A DNA stretch of 64,000 nucleotides, from NCBI GenBank assembly GCA_002069015.1, contig MWBL01000002.1, positions 25,816 to 89,815 of the forward strand, written 5' to 3'. Of this stretch, positions 9,480 to 18,143 are shown in pieces. The translations under genes and the position numbers were made by a program. The notes below the pieces were generated by a model that worked only from the letters and a program-made list of their open reading frames with translations, had not been told where the DNA came from and ran no database searches. Each line of letters begins with the position of its first letter. Positions within the stretch are counted from its first letter, which is position 1. This DNA comes from Firmicutes bacterium ADurb.Bin300. Its GTDB lineage: Bacteria > Bacillota > Clostridia > Oscillospirales > Acutalibacteraceae.

Positions 9480-9544
9480 AAAAAATTAATCCTCCCGCTA
9501 ATTTATTTTAATATTATACCCAATATATTGCTTTTTTATTTTTA

Positions 9545-9580
9545 AAATAAAAAACCGGTGCTCGTTTATAGCACCGGTAA
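9545..9580 (-). terminator. rho-independent terminator of gapA
   Basis: On the minus strand ACCGGTGC/GCACCGGT forms a stem with loop TATAAACGA, followed by TTTTTTATTTT. It lies directly after the GAPDH stop codon. Confidence 0.9.
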
Positions 9581-9589
9581 TATTTTAGA

Positions 9590-10606
9590 TTAGGCAATCT
9601 CGGCAAAATACTTTATTGTTCTTACCATTTGGGAGGTATAAGAGTTCTCATTATCATACCAAGCTACAACCTGCACCTGATACAAATCGTCGGAAAGAGC
9701 TGTGACCATAGTTTGAGTTGAATCGAACACCGAGCCGTGTGTGTCACCTATAATGTCACTTGAAACAAGCTCATCATCGTTATAGCCGTATGAGTCGGAG
9801 GCAACGCTCTTCATATAATCATTAATTGATTCTTTTGTCATGTCTTTACCCTTTACTACTGCAATAAGAATAGTTGTCGAGCCGGTGACTACAGGTACTC
9901 TTTGCGCAGAGCCTATGAGCTTGCCGTTAAGCTCGGGGATAACAAGACCTATTGCCTTTGCAGCACCTGTGGAGTTGGGGACTATGTTTACGGAGGCTGC
10001 GCGCGCCCTTCTCAGGTCGCCTTTTCTGTGGGGACCGTCAAGAGGCATTTGGTCGCCCGTGAAAGCGTGAACAGTAATCATAATGCCTGACTGAATGGGG
10101 GCAAAATCGTTAAGAGCCTTAGCCATTGGGGCAAGGCAGTTTGTAGTGCAGGAGGCTGCGGAAATTATTGTGTCATCCTTTGTAAGAATTCCCTCGTTTA
10201 CGCCGAAAACTACCGTAGGAAGGTCTTTGCCTGCCGGAGCCGATATAATGACCTTTTTAGCGCCTGCGTTAATATGAGCCATTGCCTTATCCTTGGTGGT
10301 GTAAAAACCTGTGCATTCAAGAACAACATCAACGTCTAACTTACCCCAAGGCAGAGCGGAGGCATCTTTTTCCGCGTAAATTTTAATCGTCTTGCCGTTC
10401 ACGGTAATACAGTCCTCACCATGCTTAACCGTATGAGCAAGAGCATATTTGCCTTGAGCGGAATCATATTTGAGAAGGTGGGCCAACATAGCGGGGCTTG
10501 TAAGGTCGTTTATTGCGACTATATCATAACCCTCATCGCCGAACATCTGCCTGAAGGCAAGGCGGCCTATTCTTCCGAAACCGTTAATAGCTACTTTAAC
10601 TGACAT
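9590..10606 (-). CDS. gapA: glyceraldehyde-3-phosphate dehydrogenase
   Basis: The 338-residue protein starts [19 protein letters not shown], the NAD-binding Rossmann motif. The catalytic Cys153 is in [12 protein letters not shown], with an NSTGAAKA loop and the C-terminal WYDNENSY block. It oxidises glyceraldehyde-3-P to 1,3-bisphosphoglycerate in glycolysis. ATG 10606 is used because GAGAGG lies 9 bases upstream; the alternative ATG at 10615 abuts that ribosome site. The gene is monocistronic, with its own promoter and terminator. Asp33 in AINDLTS suggests NAD rather than NADP use. Confidence 0.97.
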   Translation of the reverse strand: MSVKVAINGFGRIGRLAFRQMFGDEGYDIVAINDLTSPAMLAHLLKYDSAQGKYALAHTVKHGEDCITVNGKTIKIYAEKDASALPWGKLDVDVVLECTGFYTTKDKAMAHINAGAKKVIISAPAGKDLPTVVFGVNEGILTKDDTIISAASCTTNCLAPMAKALNDFAPIQSGIMITVHAFTGDQMPLDGPHRKGDLRRARAASVNIVPNSTGAAKAIGLVIPELNGKLIGSAQRVPVVTGSTTILIAVVKGKDMTKESINDYMKSVASDSYGYNDDELVSSDIIGDTHGSVFDSTQTMVTALSDDLYQVQVVAWYDNENSYTSQMVRTIKYFAEIA

Positions 10607-10654
10607 ATAAAACATCCTCTCGTGTATATATTTTACTTATTCTTTTGCATTTAT

Positions 10655-10682
10655 ATTTTACCATATTTCTATGTTTATGCAA
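10655..10682 (-). promoter_or_regulatory. probable promoter of gapA
   Basis: On the minus strand TTGCAT (10682-10677) and TAAAAT (10660-10655) are separated by 16 bases, about 50 bases before the gapA start. Confidence 0.5.
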
Positions 10683-10780
10683 GAAGTTTGTTAAAAATCA
10701 GACGCACTTTTTCAAACTTTGTAACATTGTAAAAAAATAAATGGGAATTCAAAAAAAATATGTTAATAATTTACAGATAG

Positions 10781-11743
10781 TCAGTTGACAACGTTTCGTG
10801 GCGTGCCGTTAAGATATGCTTCGATGTTTCCGTTAAGCATATTAAGCAGTCTCATTCGGGTTTCATATCCCGCCCACGCGATATGAGGAGTCAGTACCGT
10901 GTTTGGAGAAAAGAGGAGAGGGTTCGTGACCAAGGGCGGTTCGGTGGACAAAACATCTGCGCCAAAGCCTGCAAGCTTACCGGATTTCAAAGCAAGCGCA
11001 ACCGCGTGCTCGTCAATAACCGCGCCGCGTGAAGTGTTAATAAGGTAAGCACGCGTTTTCATTTTATCAATAAATTCGGCATTTACGAGCTTGTTTGTCG
11101 CATCGCTCAAGGGACAGTGCAGAGAGAGAAAATCAGCTTCTTTTAGCACACGGTCAAGAGAGGTGAAAAGAGCATAGTCTACGCCGTCCTTTTTACCCGA
11201 GGGAGTAAAAGCAATAACATTCATCCCAAAGGTACTAGCAATTTTTGCCACCGTGCTGCCGATTTTTCCGAATCCTATTATGCCGAGAGTTTTGCCCGAA
11301 AGCTCGAAAACGGGATATTTTAAATAGCAGAAATCAGGGCAAGCGACCCAGTCCCCATTTTTTACGGAATCATTATAATCGGCAATTCTGTTTGAAAAGT
11401 GCAAAAGAAACGAAAACACTATCTGAGCTACCGCCTGTGTCGAGTACGCAGGTATATTTGACACCGGAATGTTTTTGCTCCTTAGGTAATCACAGTCAAC
11501 AACGTTATAGCCTGTCGAGAGAAGTGCGACAAAACGAAGGTTCGGCAGCATATCTATAGTAGCCCTGCTAAGGGGAACTTTATTCAATATTACAATTTCG
11601 GCATCCTTTGCCCTTTCAACAATAAGCTCGCCGGAAGTACGCTCATAGACAGTCAAATCGCAGGTGTCTTCAAGATAGCTCCAATTCAAGTCTCCCGGAT
11701 TTTCAGTATATCCGTCAAGGATGACGGTCTTGATTTTTTTCAT
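10781..11743 (-). CDS. D-isomer-specific 2-hydroxyacid dehydrogenase
   Basis: The 320-residue protein has both domains of the family. The NAD-binding motif GFGKIGS is at 157-163. The catalytic triad is Arg239 (NTSRGAV), Glu268 (DVLSTEP) and His287 (LTPHIAW). Members reduce 2-keto acids such as hydroxypyruvate or pyruvate with NADH. The sequence most resembles glycerate/hydroxypyruvate-type dehydrogenases rather than SerA, as it lacks an ACT domain. It is a single gene with AGGAGG-type sequence before the ATG. The exact substrate is not determined. Confidence 0.88.
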   Translation of the reverse strand: MKKIKTVILDGYTENPGDLNWSYLEDTCDLTVYERTSGELIVERAKDAEIVILNKVPLSRATIDMLPNLRFVALLSTGYNVVDCDYLRSKNIPVSNIPAYSTQAVAQIVFSFLLHFSNRIADYNDSVKNGDWVACPDFCYLKYPVFELSGKTLGIIGFGKIGSTVAKIASTFGMNVIAFTPSGKKDGVDYALFTSLDRVLKEADFLSLHCPLSDATNKLVNAEFIDKMKTRAYLINTSRGAVIDEHAVALALKSGKLAGFGADVLSTEPPLVTNPLLFSPNTVLTPHIAWAGYETRMRLLNMLNGNIEAYLNGTPRNVVN

Positions 11744-11838
11744 GTGTTTCCCCTCCTTAAATTATGAGTATAACATTATTACGGAAAATTTCCAGCTTTT
11801 TGCAAATTTTATTCTTTCCCGGATTAAACAGGTTTGTC

Positions 11839-11867
11839 TTGTATTGCAAAGGTGTAAATATTATGAT
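11839..11867 (+). promoter_or_regulatory. promoter of the glycerophosphodiesterase gene
   Basis: TTGTAT at 11839-11844 and TATGAT at 11862-11867 have a 17-base spacer and lie about 30 bases before the start codon. Confidence 0.5.
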
Positions 11868-11896
11868 ACAATACCAAAAGATAAGAGGTGATGACG

Positions 11897-12739
11897 ATGA
11901 AGAAAATAATCGCACCGATTATGACTGCCATTTCGGTAGTCGGACTTAGCGCGGGGTTGCTGACAAATTACATAGCAAATAAAAGCGAGTATTTAAAACC
12001 TAAGGATGGAATAGAGATTACGAAGGACTTAAAAATGATCGCCCATCGCGGTTTGTCTTCCTGTGCACCGGAAAACAGTCTTTCCGCTTACCGTCTTGCC
12101 GGTGAAGCGGGCTTTAAGTATGCGGAATGCGATATTCGTATGACGAAGGATAACGAGTGGGTTTTAACACATGACGCAAAGCTTAACCGGGTGACGGACG
12201 GAAAGGGACTCGTTTCGGAAAAAACACTTGAGGAAATAAAGGCTCTGCGTTATAAAAGAGGAGCGAATATAAAGCTTTATAAGGATGAGAAAATAGCTAC
12301 GATTCGCGAATTTTTGCAGGTCTGCACAGAATACGGCATTAGCCCGTTTATTGAGATAAAATCGGGCAATGAGATTGGTTTTGCTGATTTAATCGATATG
12401 CTCAAGGAGTTTAAGATGCTTAAAAAAGCCATAATAATCGATTATAATGTGAACAATCTTAAAGCTATCCGACAGCTCTGCCCCGAACTGCAAATGATGA
12501 TCTTATGCAAGGTTGTTTCACGAAAGGTTATAGCCATGGCGGAGGAAATCGGAAATTGCGGGATTGATGTTATGCATACGCTTATGATGCGTAACAAGGC
12601 TTTAGCCGATGTTGCCGAGAAAGGGCTTTCACTCAATTGCTGGACGGTAGACAGAATAGGAACGCTTAAAAAGGCGCATAAGCTCGGAGCCGCTTATGTT
12701 ACAACAAATTGTGTTAAGCCGCTGCAAAAGCAGGAATAG
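11897..12739 (+). CDS. glycerophosphodiester phosphodiesterase, membrane-anchored
   Basis: The 280-residue protein has an N-terminal hydrophobic anchor (residues 4-27), then the GDPD barrel. MIAHRGLSSCAPENS supplies His50, Arg51 and Glu59; AECDIRMTKD supplies acidic metal ligands; LTHDAKLNR supplies His92. It hydrolyses glycerophosphodiesters to glycerol-3-phosphate and an alcohol, probably outside the membrane. ATG 11897 is chosen over the in-frame GTG 11888 and ATG 11891 because AGAGGTG at 11884-11890 is then 6 bases away. It ends at a bidirectional terminator shared with the acyl carrier protein operon. Confidence 0.9.
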   Translation: MKKIIAPIMTAISVVGLSAGLLTNYIANKSEYLKPKDGIEITKDLKMIAHRGLSSCAPENSLSAYRLAGEAGFKYAECDIRMTKDNEWVLTHDAKLNRVTDGKGLVSEKTLEEIKALRYKRGANIKLYKDEKIATIREFLQVCTEYGISPFIEIKSGNEIGFADLIDMLKEFKMLKKAIIIDYNVNNLKAIRQLCPELQMMILCKVVSRKVIAMAEEIGNCGIDVMHTLMMRNKALADVAEKGLSLNCWTVDRIGTLKKAHKLGAAYVTTNCVKPLQKQE

Positions 12740-12750
12740 GGTAAAAGATA

Positions 12751-12780
12751 AAAAACGACCACAGGCAATGCCTGTGGTCG
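12751..12780. terminator. bidirectional terminator between gdpD and the acp operon
   Basis: GACCACAGGCA/TGCCTGTGGTC forms an 11-bp stem. On the minus strand it is followed by GTTTTTTATC, on the plus strand by GAAAGCTTTTG, so it ends both converging transcripts. Confidence 0.85.
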
Positions 12781-12790
12781 AAAGCTTTTG

Positions 12791-13021
12791 TTATCTTTTA
12801 ACGTGTGCCTCTAAATACTCCACTACATCCTTAATAGTAACAAGAGTCTGAAGCACACGGTCGGGAATTACAATATCGTATTTTTCCTCGATTAAGCATA
12901 CAAGATCTAAAAGCTCAACGGAGTTTAAGCCTAAATCGGCAGTTAAAACGCAGTCAGGTTGAATGTCACGCGCCTTACCTCCCGTGTATTCCGTCAGCAT
13001 TTGCATTAGCTCTTCTCTCAT
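12791..13021 (-). CDS. acpP: acyl carrier protein
   Basis: The 76-residue acidic four-helix protein has LGLNSVELLDLV, with Ser34 as the expected phosphopantetheine attachment site. The usual DSL is replaced by NSV, common in specialised carrier proteins. It lies 2 bases after the zinc-ribbon/acyltransferase frame and is the last gene before the terminator. No fatty-acid synthase genes are nearby. This suggests a dedicated carrier for the neighbouring ligase and acyltransferase rather than the housekeeping ACP. Confidence 0.9.
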   Translation of the reverse strand: MREELMQMLTEYTGGKARDIQPDCVLTADLGLNSVELLDLVCLIEEKYDIVIPDRVLQTLVTIKDVVEYLEAHVKR

Positions 13022-13023
13022 TT

Positions 13024-13725
13024 TTAATTCTCTCCAATCTTAGCGTTCTGCTTTTTTTTATTTTCCCAAATGTAATTAAACATCTCCTCGGTTGCAAGCG
13101 AGATTTTTGTTACGGAAAACTCACAGTCCTCAGGGAACACATACCAGGTATCCTCAAGCGTGTTTAGGTCCACGCAGTCCCTGTGCTTGCCGAATCTGTA
13201 ATTATATTCTATATGTACGGCATATTGTCCCGCGGCGGGTATTTGCATTTCAAACGGTTCCCCGTTATAATCGCATATACCCTTTACGGAAAAGCCGTTC
13301 ATATCATGAATCATCTTTCCCTTGCCCAAATATATAAAACCTCGTGAGTTTGGCAATTCGTTGACTTCTACAGAGGATTCGAAACGATATGTTCCGTTTT
13401 CGATCTCCTTTCGTACTTGTTGTCTTTCCCACAAATACCAATCTGTCGGGAATTTGAACTCAGTCTCACCTTCGTTTGCCTCAAGCTCGCCGTAATAATT
13501 CAAGGTCCAGGACTTGCCGCAGCTGCGGCAGAAAATTTGTGCGCCCTTTGAGTCCGTCTTATACTCCGCCATACAGTTCGGGCATTGATAAAGCACCTTG
13601 TGAAGTCCCTCGGCGCGTTTTTTATACGTTACTTTAACCCTGTTTTCGCTTTGCCATTTAAAATCATCATTATAAAGCAGCTCACGTATTTTTGCATTAA
13701 TTTCATCAACTGTGGCGGTTTTCAA
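13024..13725 (-). CDS. zinc-ribbon C-terminal half of the acyltransferase, in the -1 frame
   Basis: The 233-residue frame contains CPNCMAEYKTDSKGAQIFCRSCGK, a CxxC...CxxC zinc ribbon, followed by a soluble domain of about 150 residues without recognised catalytic motif. The only nearby start is TTG 13725, and its purine-rich GGAAGAG abuts it with no spacing, so independent initiation looks poor. The frame is open further upstream (FTQAFTPEELK, to the TGA at 13764-13762) and overlaps the acyltransferase frame at a slippery heptamer. From memory, related gut bacteria carry acyltransferase and zinc ribbon in one polypeptide. It is therefore best read as the second half of a fused protein, made by frameshifting or broken by an indel. 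Confidence 0.6.
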   Translation of the reverse strand: MKTATVDEINAKIRELLYNDDFKWQSENRVKVTYKKRAEGLHKVLYQCPNCMAEYKTDSKGAQIFCRSCGKSWTLNYYGELEANEGETEFKFPTDWYLWERQQVRKEIENGTYRFESSVEVNELPNSRGFIYLGKGKMIHDMNGFSVKGICDYNGEPFEMQIPAAGQYAVHIEYNYRFGKHRDCVDLNTLEDTWYVFPEDCEFSVTKISLATEEMFNYIWENKKKQNAKIGEN

Positions 13726-13755
13726 CTCTTCCGGTGTAAACGCCTGGGTAAAAAA
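13714..13755 (-). other. candidate -1 ribosomal frameshift site
   Basis: The heptamer T TTT TTA (13755-13749) stands in the correct zero frame (ACT-TTT-TTA) for a -1 slip. After slippage the ribosome reads FLTQAFTPEELK and enters the zinc-ribbon frame. After a 4-base spacer, GGCGTTT (13744-13738) can pair with AAACCGCC (13721-13714) with one bulged base. No strong upstream Shine-Dalgarno stimulator is seen. A homopolymer sequencing error or a real indel would give the same picture. Confidence 0.4.
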
Positions 13756-14339
13756 GTAGTCTCAAAGGGAATGACGCGTCTGCGCCTGTGATTGCCCCAA
13801 AACGGGTCAAATATGTGGTGCCCGCTGTATTTTAAGGTTACCACGGGAACGCCCTGCCTTTTAAGAAGCTGACCTACAGCATCGGGTATAACCTCGGTAA
13901 CGCCGCAAAGAGAATAACGCGCTTCTACATATATGCCGTAAATGCCGCCGTCTTTTAAAACCTTTTTGCATTGGCGAAGAAGGTTAATATCGGCAGTAAA
14001 TTTCCTTTTCGGCACACCTCCGGCCCTTCTGAGAAAGTACTCCCTTCCGATAAAGTCGTCCACAGCCGCCGGGAAGCATCCGCGATGAGGACATATTACC
14101 GATGACATAATATAAAAATCGACAAAGGCGCTATGATTGCATAAAAGAATATACGGAGGCTTTACTCCCTTCATTCTTACCCTGTGAACCTTAGTTAAAT
14201 GTGCCCATCTTCGCAAGGTCGTAAAAAACCAAACAAAAATCATTAAATGAAGTTTTTGTTTTATAGGCGGAGCGGTCATGTCAAACTTCTTGGCTGACGG
14301 AGGACCTTTTCGCACAAACATACCGTATTGTTTACTCAT
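13722..14339 (-). CDS. PlsC-type acyltransferase, N-terminal half
   Basis: The 205-residue protein contains CNHSAFVDFY (His69, Asp74), the catalytic acyltransferase motif, and IYVEARYSLCG near 140 in place of the usual FPEGTR. The substituted second motif suggests an unusual acceptor. The predicted membrane contact is LMIFVWFFTTLRRW. It is first in the operon acyltransferase / zinc ribbon / ACP, which faces the acyl ligase gene. Its stop (13724-13722) overlaps the downstream frame. The last residues after IPFETTF look out of frame compared with the sequence expected in the -1 frame. The gene is driven by a TTGCAA/TATAAT promoter with a palindromic operator. Confidence 0.75.
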   Translation of the reverse strand: MSKQYGMFVRKGPPSAKKFDMTAPPIKQKLHLMIFVWFFTTLRRWAHLTKVHRVRMKGVKPPYILLCNHSAFVDFYIMSSVICPHRGCFPAAVDDFIGREYFLRRAGGVPKRKFTADINLLRQCKKVLKDGGIYGIYVEARYSLCGVTEVIPDAVGQLLKRQGVPVVTLKYSGHHIFDPFWGNHRRRRVIPFETTFLPRRLHRKS

Positions 14340-14351
14340 TTCTACACTCCT

Positions 14352-14398
14352 TGACGATTATCGTCACAAATTATAGCACAGTGCAGGCAAGCTTGCAA
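14352..14398 (-). promoter_or_regulatory. promoter and palindromic operator of the acyltransferase-ACP operon
   Basis: On the minus strand TTGCAA (14398-14393), a 17-base spacer and TATAAT (14375-14370) form a good promoter. TGACGATTATCGTCA at 14352-14366 is a perfect 7+1+7 palindrome just downstream of the -10, where a repressor would block transcription. Confidence 0.7.
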
Positions 14399-14526
14399 TA
14401 TATAAACACAAAATAATAACTTAGTAATTTTTTGCACAAACAGAATACATAAACAGATATTTCATAATGGCGCGATGCCATGTAGCGCTTGATGCTAAAA
14501 ACAGGTGTTAATTTATTTATTAAATA

Positions 14527-14555
14527 TTGACAATTATCGTATGATGGGCTAAAAT
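14527..14555 (+). promoter_or_regulatory. promoter of the acyl ligase, overlapping a related operator
   Basis: TTGACA (14527-14532), a 17-base spacer and TAAAAT (14550-14555). The word TGACAATTATCGTAT at 14528-14542 matches 12 of 15 positions of the operator before the divergent operon and covers the -35 box. Confidence 0.7.
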
Positions 14556-14596
14556 TAAATGGATAAAAGTACAAGAGGAGAAACTGCGGAGGGAAT

Positions 14597-16225
14597 ATGA
14601 AAAAGAAAAAATACGAAATTAAACAGTTTCCGGAATTAAACACGGTTAAAGAGATTGTTCTTTTCGGTGCAAAAACAGGCAAAGATAAAAGGCAGTATAT
14701 GTATCATGACAATAACGGTATTGAGCGGGAAAAGACATTTAACGAAGTATATTACGACTTTGTCGGCTTAGGTCAGTATCTTTACGGAGAATCCATTAAG
14801 GGCAAACACGTTGCTATCTTAAGTGAAAATTCATATGAGTGGGTTGTATGCTATTTTTCCTTAATAACAGGTACAAATATAACTGTACCGCTTGATGCGA
14901 AGCTATCCGACGAGGACCTTGCTGAGGTTTTGATTAAAAGCGGTTGTGAGGTGTTGTTTTATTCCGATGATTTCAAGGAATCCGCTGAAAAATTTAAAAC
15001 CTGGGAAGGAATCTTATTAAAAACATATATAAAAATTGAAGAAATTGAAAACTGTATTGCCCGGGGACATGCCTTGCTTGAAAAAGGCGAAAGGAGCTAT
15101 TTAGAGGACACGGTAAAGCCGGAGGATTTAGCCTGTATTGTATTCACCTCGGGAACCACCGGTAAAAGCAAGGGCGTTATGCTCACCCACAAAAATATTA
15201 CATCAAATTTGCTTGCGGGAAACAGTGTTCTTACTGGAGGTCACGCGATAGGCTTTTTGCCCCTTAACCACACGTTTTCGTGGGTTGGAGCGCTGTTTTC
15301 GGGTTGTCTGCTTACGGAATGGGGCTATATATGCCGGAGCGTCAAAGACATTCAAAAGGCTCTTATGACCTATAAGCCCCAGAATTTTTCCGCCGTTCCG
15401 CTTGCTGTTGAGACGATATACAAAAAAATCTGGCAAACCGCGGCAAAAACAGGGAAAGAGGAAAAGCTTAAAAAAGGACTTAAACTCAGCAAATTTCTTA
15501 TGAGCATCGGCATTGATTTACGAAGAAAAATCTTTAAGCAGATTATCGACAATTTAGGCGGTAATTTAGAGATTATTCCTTGTGGCGGAGCTTTTCTTGA
15601 TCCGGTTTATGAGAGAGGAATGTATGACTTAGGTATACAAATTTTTAACGGTTACGGCATAACGGAATGCTCTCCTGCGGTAACCTTAAACAGACAGGAT
15701 AACTATAAATTCGGAAGTGTCGGTCTTCCGCTTCCCTGTAACGAGGTTAAAATACACGAGCCGGATAATAACGGAGTCGGTGAAATATATGTTCGAGGAG
15801 ACAATGTAATGCTCGGATATTATAATGACCCTGAAGCCACCGCGGAGGTTTTTGACGGCGATTGGTTTAAAACAGGCGATTATGGTAAAATGGACGAGGA
15901 CGGCTTCCTTTACTATGTGGGAAGAAAAAAGAATCTTATAGTTCTCAGTAACGGCAAAAATATTTCTCCCGAAGAAATCGAGGACAAGCTTTCCTGTATA
16001 AGCTACGTCAAGGAAGTGCTCGTTTACGAAGAAGGCGGAGCTATTGTAGCCGAGTTTTTCTTAGACACAAACGAGGTTCCCGACGCCAAGGAGAGAATAC
16101 GCGAGGATGTAAATGCCGTTAACAGAGCGATGCCCGTCTATAAACAGGTTACAAAAGTAAAAACACGTGACACGGAGTTCCCCAAAACCACTACACTTAA
16201 AATTGTAAGGAAATATAGCAAATAG
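14597..16225 (+). CDS. AMP-dependent acyl-CoA/acyl-ACP synthetase
   Basis: The 542-residue protein is a complete ANL-family ligase. FTSGTTGKSKG at 183-193 is the ATP-binding loop, FNGYGITECSP near 352 binds the adenylate, and FKTGDYGKMDEDGF near 430 plus YVGRKKNLI mark the hinge. The C-terminal lysine is present near PKTTTLKI. These enzymes activate a fatty acid with ATP and load it on CoA or ACP. A dedicated ACP and acyltransferase sit in the divergent operon with a related operator, so acyl-ACP synthetase activity is a fair inference. GGAGGG precedes the ATG. A strong terminator follows. Confidence 0.88.
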   Translation: MKKKKYEIKQFPELNTVKEIVLFGAKTGKDKRQYMYHDNNGIEREKTFNEVYYDFVGLGQYLYGESIKGKHVAILSENSYEWVVCYFSLITGTNITVPLDAKLSDEDLAEVLIKSGCEVLFYSDDFKESAEKFKTWEGILLKTYIKIEEIENCIARGHALLEKGERSYLEDTVKPEDLACIVFTSGTTGKSKGVMLTHKNITSNLLAGNSVLTGGHAIGFLPLNHTFSWVGALFSGCLLTEWGYICRSVKDIQKALMTYKPQNFSAVPLAVETIYKKIWQTAAKTGKEEKLKKGLKLSKFLMSIGIDLRRKIFKQIIDNLGGNLEIIPCGGAFLDPVYERGMYDLGIQIFNGYGITECSPAVTLNRQDNYKFGSVGLPLPCNEVKIHEPDNNGVGEIYVRGDNVMLGYYNDPEATAEVFDGDWFKTGDYGKMDEDGFLYYVGRKKNLIVLSNGKNISPEEIEDKLSCISYVKEVLVYEEGGAIVAEFFLDTNEVPDAKERIREDVNAVNRAMPVYKQVTKVKTRDTEFPKTTTLKIVRKYSK

Positions 16226-16252
16226 GCTTTACCTTCACCGGGCAAAAGAAAT

Positions 16253-16288
16253 AAAAAAGACTGTATCACAAAGTGAGCAGTCTTTTTT
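16253..16288 (+). terminator. terminator of the acyl ligase gene
   Basis: AAAAAAGACTG and CAGTCTTTTTT form an 11-bp stem 28 bases after the stop codon, ending in a T-run. Confidence 0.9.
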
Positions 16289-16305
16289 GGTGCGGTTGTG
16301 CGGTC

Positions 16306-17100
16306 CTACGAGAGCAAAAGCTTATCGTCGGCCTCATCCGAGCCGCTGATGCTTCCGAACATTTTCAGCAGCTTTTCAACCGTCAGATTTTCCTTTTCCT
16401 CTCCCTTAAGGTCAATGACTATGCGTCCGTCATAAAGCATGATAAGGCGGCTGCCAAGAGCAATGGCATCCTTCATATTATGAGTAACCATAAGTGTGGA
16501 AAGCTTGTCACGCTTTATAAGGCTTTCGGTAATTTCAAGTACTTTTGCGGCGGTTTTCGGATCAAGCGCAGCGGTATGCTCGTCTAACAACAGCAGCTTC
16601 GGTTTTTTAAGTGTGGCCATCAGCAGAGTGAGTGCCTGACGCTGACCGCCGGATAACAGCCCTACCTTTGAGGTAAGTCTTTGTTCGAGTCCGAGACCCA
16701 AATCCTCAAGCACGTTGCAATAGTGTTCACGCTCGCTCTTCGTAATTCCCCAAGCAAGACTGCGGCGTTGTCCCCGACGAAAAGCTAAGGCTAAATTTTC
16801 TTCTATACCCATTTTTGCTGCGGTCCCCATCATAGGGTCCTGAAATACGCGCCCAATATAAGCTGCCCGTTTATGCTCGGGAAGGCGGGTAACATCAACA
16901 CCGTCAATAACAACGCGCCCTTCGTCGACAGGGAAGACGCCGGCAATCGCATTAAGCATGGTAGATTTTCCGGAGCCGTTGCCACCTATTACGGTGATAA
17001 ATTCGCCGTCTTCAAGTGAAAGCGAAAGCTTTTTTAACGCCGTTTTTTCGTTTACGGTATTTTTATTGAATACTTTAGTAATATTTCTGATTTCAAGCAC
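16306..17100 (-). CDS. ABC transporter ATPase (TrpZ type)
   Basis: The 264-residue ATPase has Walker A GGNGSGKST (39-47), the signature LSGGQRQA (149-156), Walker B LLLLDEH (169-175) with the His switch in MVTHNM. The start is GTG/ATG within the last bases of the permease gene (8-base overlap). With the permease and the lipoprotein binding protein it forms a complete importer. The trio resembles the TrpXYZ/YtrF-like systems associated with aromatic amino acid uptake, in the same order binding protein, permease, ATPase. The substrate is inferred from family only. Confidence 0.85.
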   Translation of the reverse strand: MLEIRNITKVFNKNTVNEKTALKKLSLSLEDGEFITVIGGNGSGKSTMLNAIAGVFPVDEGRVVIDGVDVTRLPEHKRAAYIGRVFQDPMMGTAAKMGIEENLALAFRRGQRRSLAWGITKSEREHYCNVLEDLGLGLEQRLTSKVGLLSGGQRQALTLLMATLKKPKLLLLDEHTAALDPKTAAKVLEITESLIKRDKLSTLMVTHNMKDAIALGSRLIMLYDGRIVIDLKGEEKENLTVEKLLKMFGSISGSDEADDKLLLS

Positions 17101-18043
17101 GGGCAGAAGCTCCTTTACGATAGACGGAAATCGAGGCTATTTTTGCCTTCAGGTGCGGAAAAGCAAGGAATAGGACTACAATCAAGGCTGTCAAAAGCTT
17201 TAAGTAGTTAGGATTCAGCTTCATCCAAAGCACAGTTTGAATTACTGTGTAATAAATAACCGCCCCGGTAACAACCCCGAAAAGCCGCAAAGCGAAATTC
17301 CGGAAAATTCTGCCGAAAATAACCTCGCCTACAATTACTGCCGCAAGACCTATTACTATGGCACCGCGCCCCATATTAATATCTGCAAATCCCTGGTATT
17401 GAGACAGAAGACCACCAGAAAGCGCCACCATTGCGTTAGAAATCATAAGTCCGAGTATTTTATTGTAGTTTGTGTTAATTCCTTGGGCGCGCGCCATGTT
17501 GATGTTTGCTCCGGTGGCGCGTATCGAACAGCCCAGCTGTGTACCGAAAAACCAATAAAGCAGGGCAATAATGGCAACGCAAAAGATGCTTATGACAAGT
17601 ATCGGAGACCAATAGAAAGGAAGGTCACCGTTTTGTACCTCCTGAAGATAACGAAGCGAAACCAAAAGACGGAAGTTGTTTACATTTATTGATTGATTTG
17701 CCCTGCCCATAATCGCAAGATTGACAGACCAAAGACCCAATTGAGTCAATATTCCGGCAAGAATTGCCGATATTCCGCAAAGGGTATGAAAAATACCGGT
17801 TATAAGTCCTGCCGTCAGCCCGGCAAAAAAGGCGAACAGCAAGGATATTTCTACACTAAATCCGTTTAAGATAAGAACAACGCATACCGCACCGCCAAGA
17901 CAAAAGGAACCATCCACGGTTAAGTCGGCAATATTCAGTATTTCATAAGTAATGAATACGCCAATAGCCAGAATACCCCAAATCAGACCCTGGGAGAGGG
18001 CACCCGGCAACTGACCGAGCAAGTCAAAGAAATTAAGGGACAT
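17093..18043 (-). CDS. ABC transporter permease (TrpY type)
   Basis: The 316-residue protein has about nine hydrophobic segments and resembles the branched-chain-type permeases. The short motif TVDGSFCLGGAV near residue 40 and an EVIFG cytoplasmic loop near 240 are typical of the family fed by ABC_sub_bind lipoproteins. It is the middle gene of the importer operon and overlaps the ATPase gene by 8 bases. The 100-base gap to the binding-protein gene contains a short inverted repeat that could lower downstream expression. Confidence 0.85.
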   Translation of the reverse strand: MSLNFFDLLGQLPGALSQGLIWGILAIGVFITYEILNIADLTVDGSFCLGGAVCVVLILNGFSVEISLLFAFFAGLTAGLITGIFHTLCGISAILAGILTQLGLWSVNLAIMGRANQSINVNNFRLLVSLRYLQEVQNGDLPFYWSPILVISIFCVAIIALLYWFFGTQLGCSIRATGANINMARAQGINTNYNKILGLMISNAMVALSGGLLSQYQGFADINMGRGAIVIGLAAVIVGEVIFGRIFRNFALRLFGVVTGAVIYYTVIQTVLWMKLNPNYLKLLTALIVVLFLAFPHLKAKIASISVYRKGASARA

Positions 18044-18143
18044 ATCATATCTCCAATGAAAATTTATAAAGGCATTCGTTTAACGTAGCCTTTTGTCAAA
18101 GGTAAACAAATGCCCTGATTTGCTTTTACCCCAAGGTTAAGTA

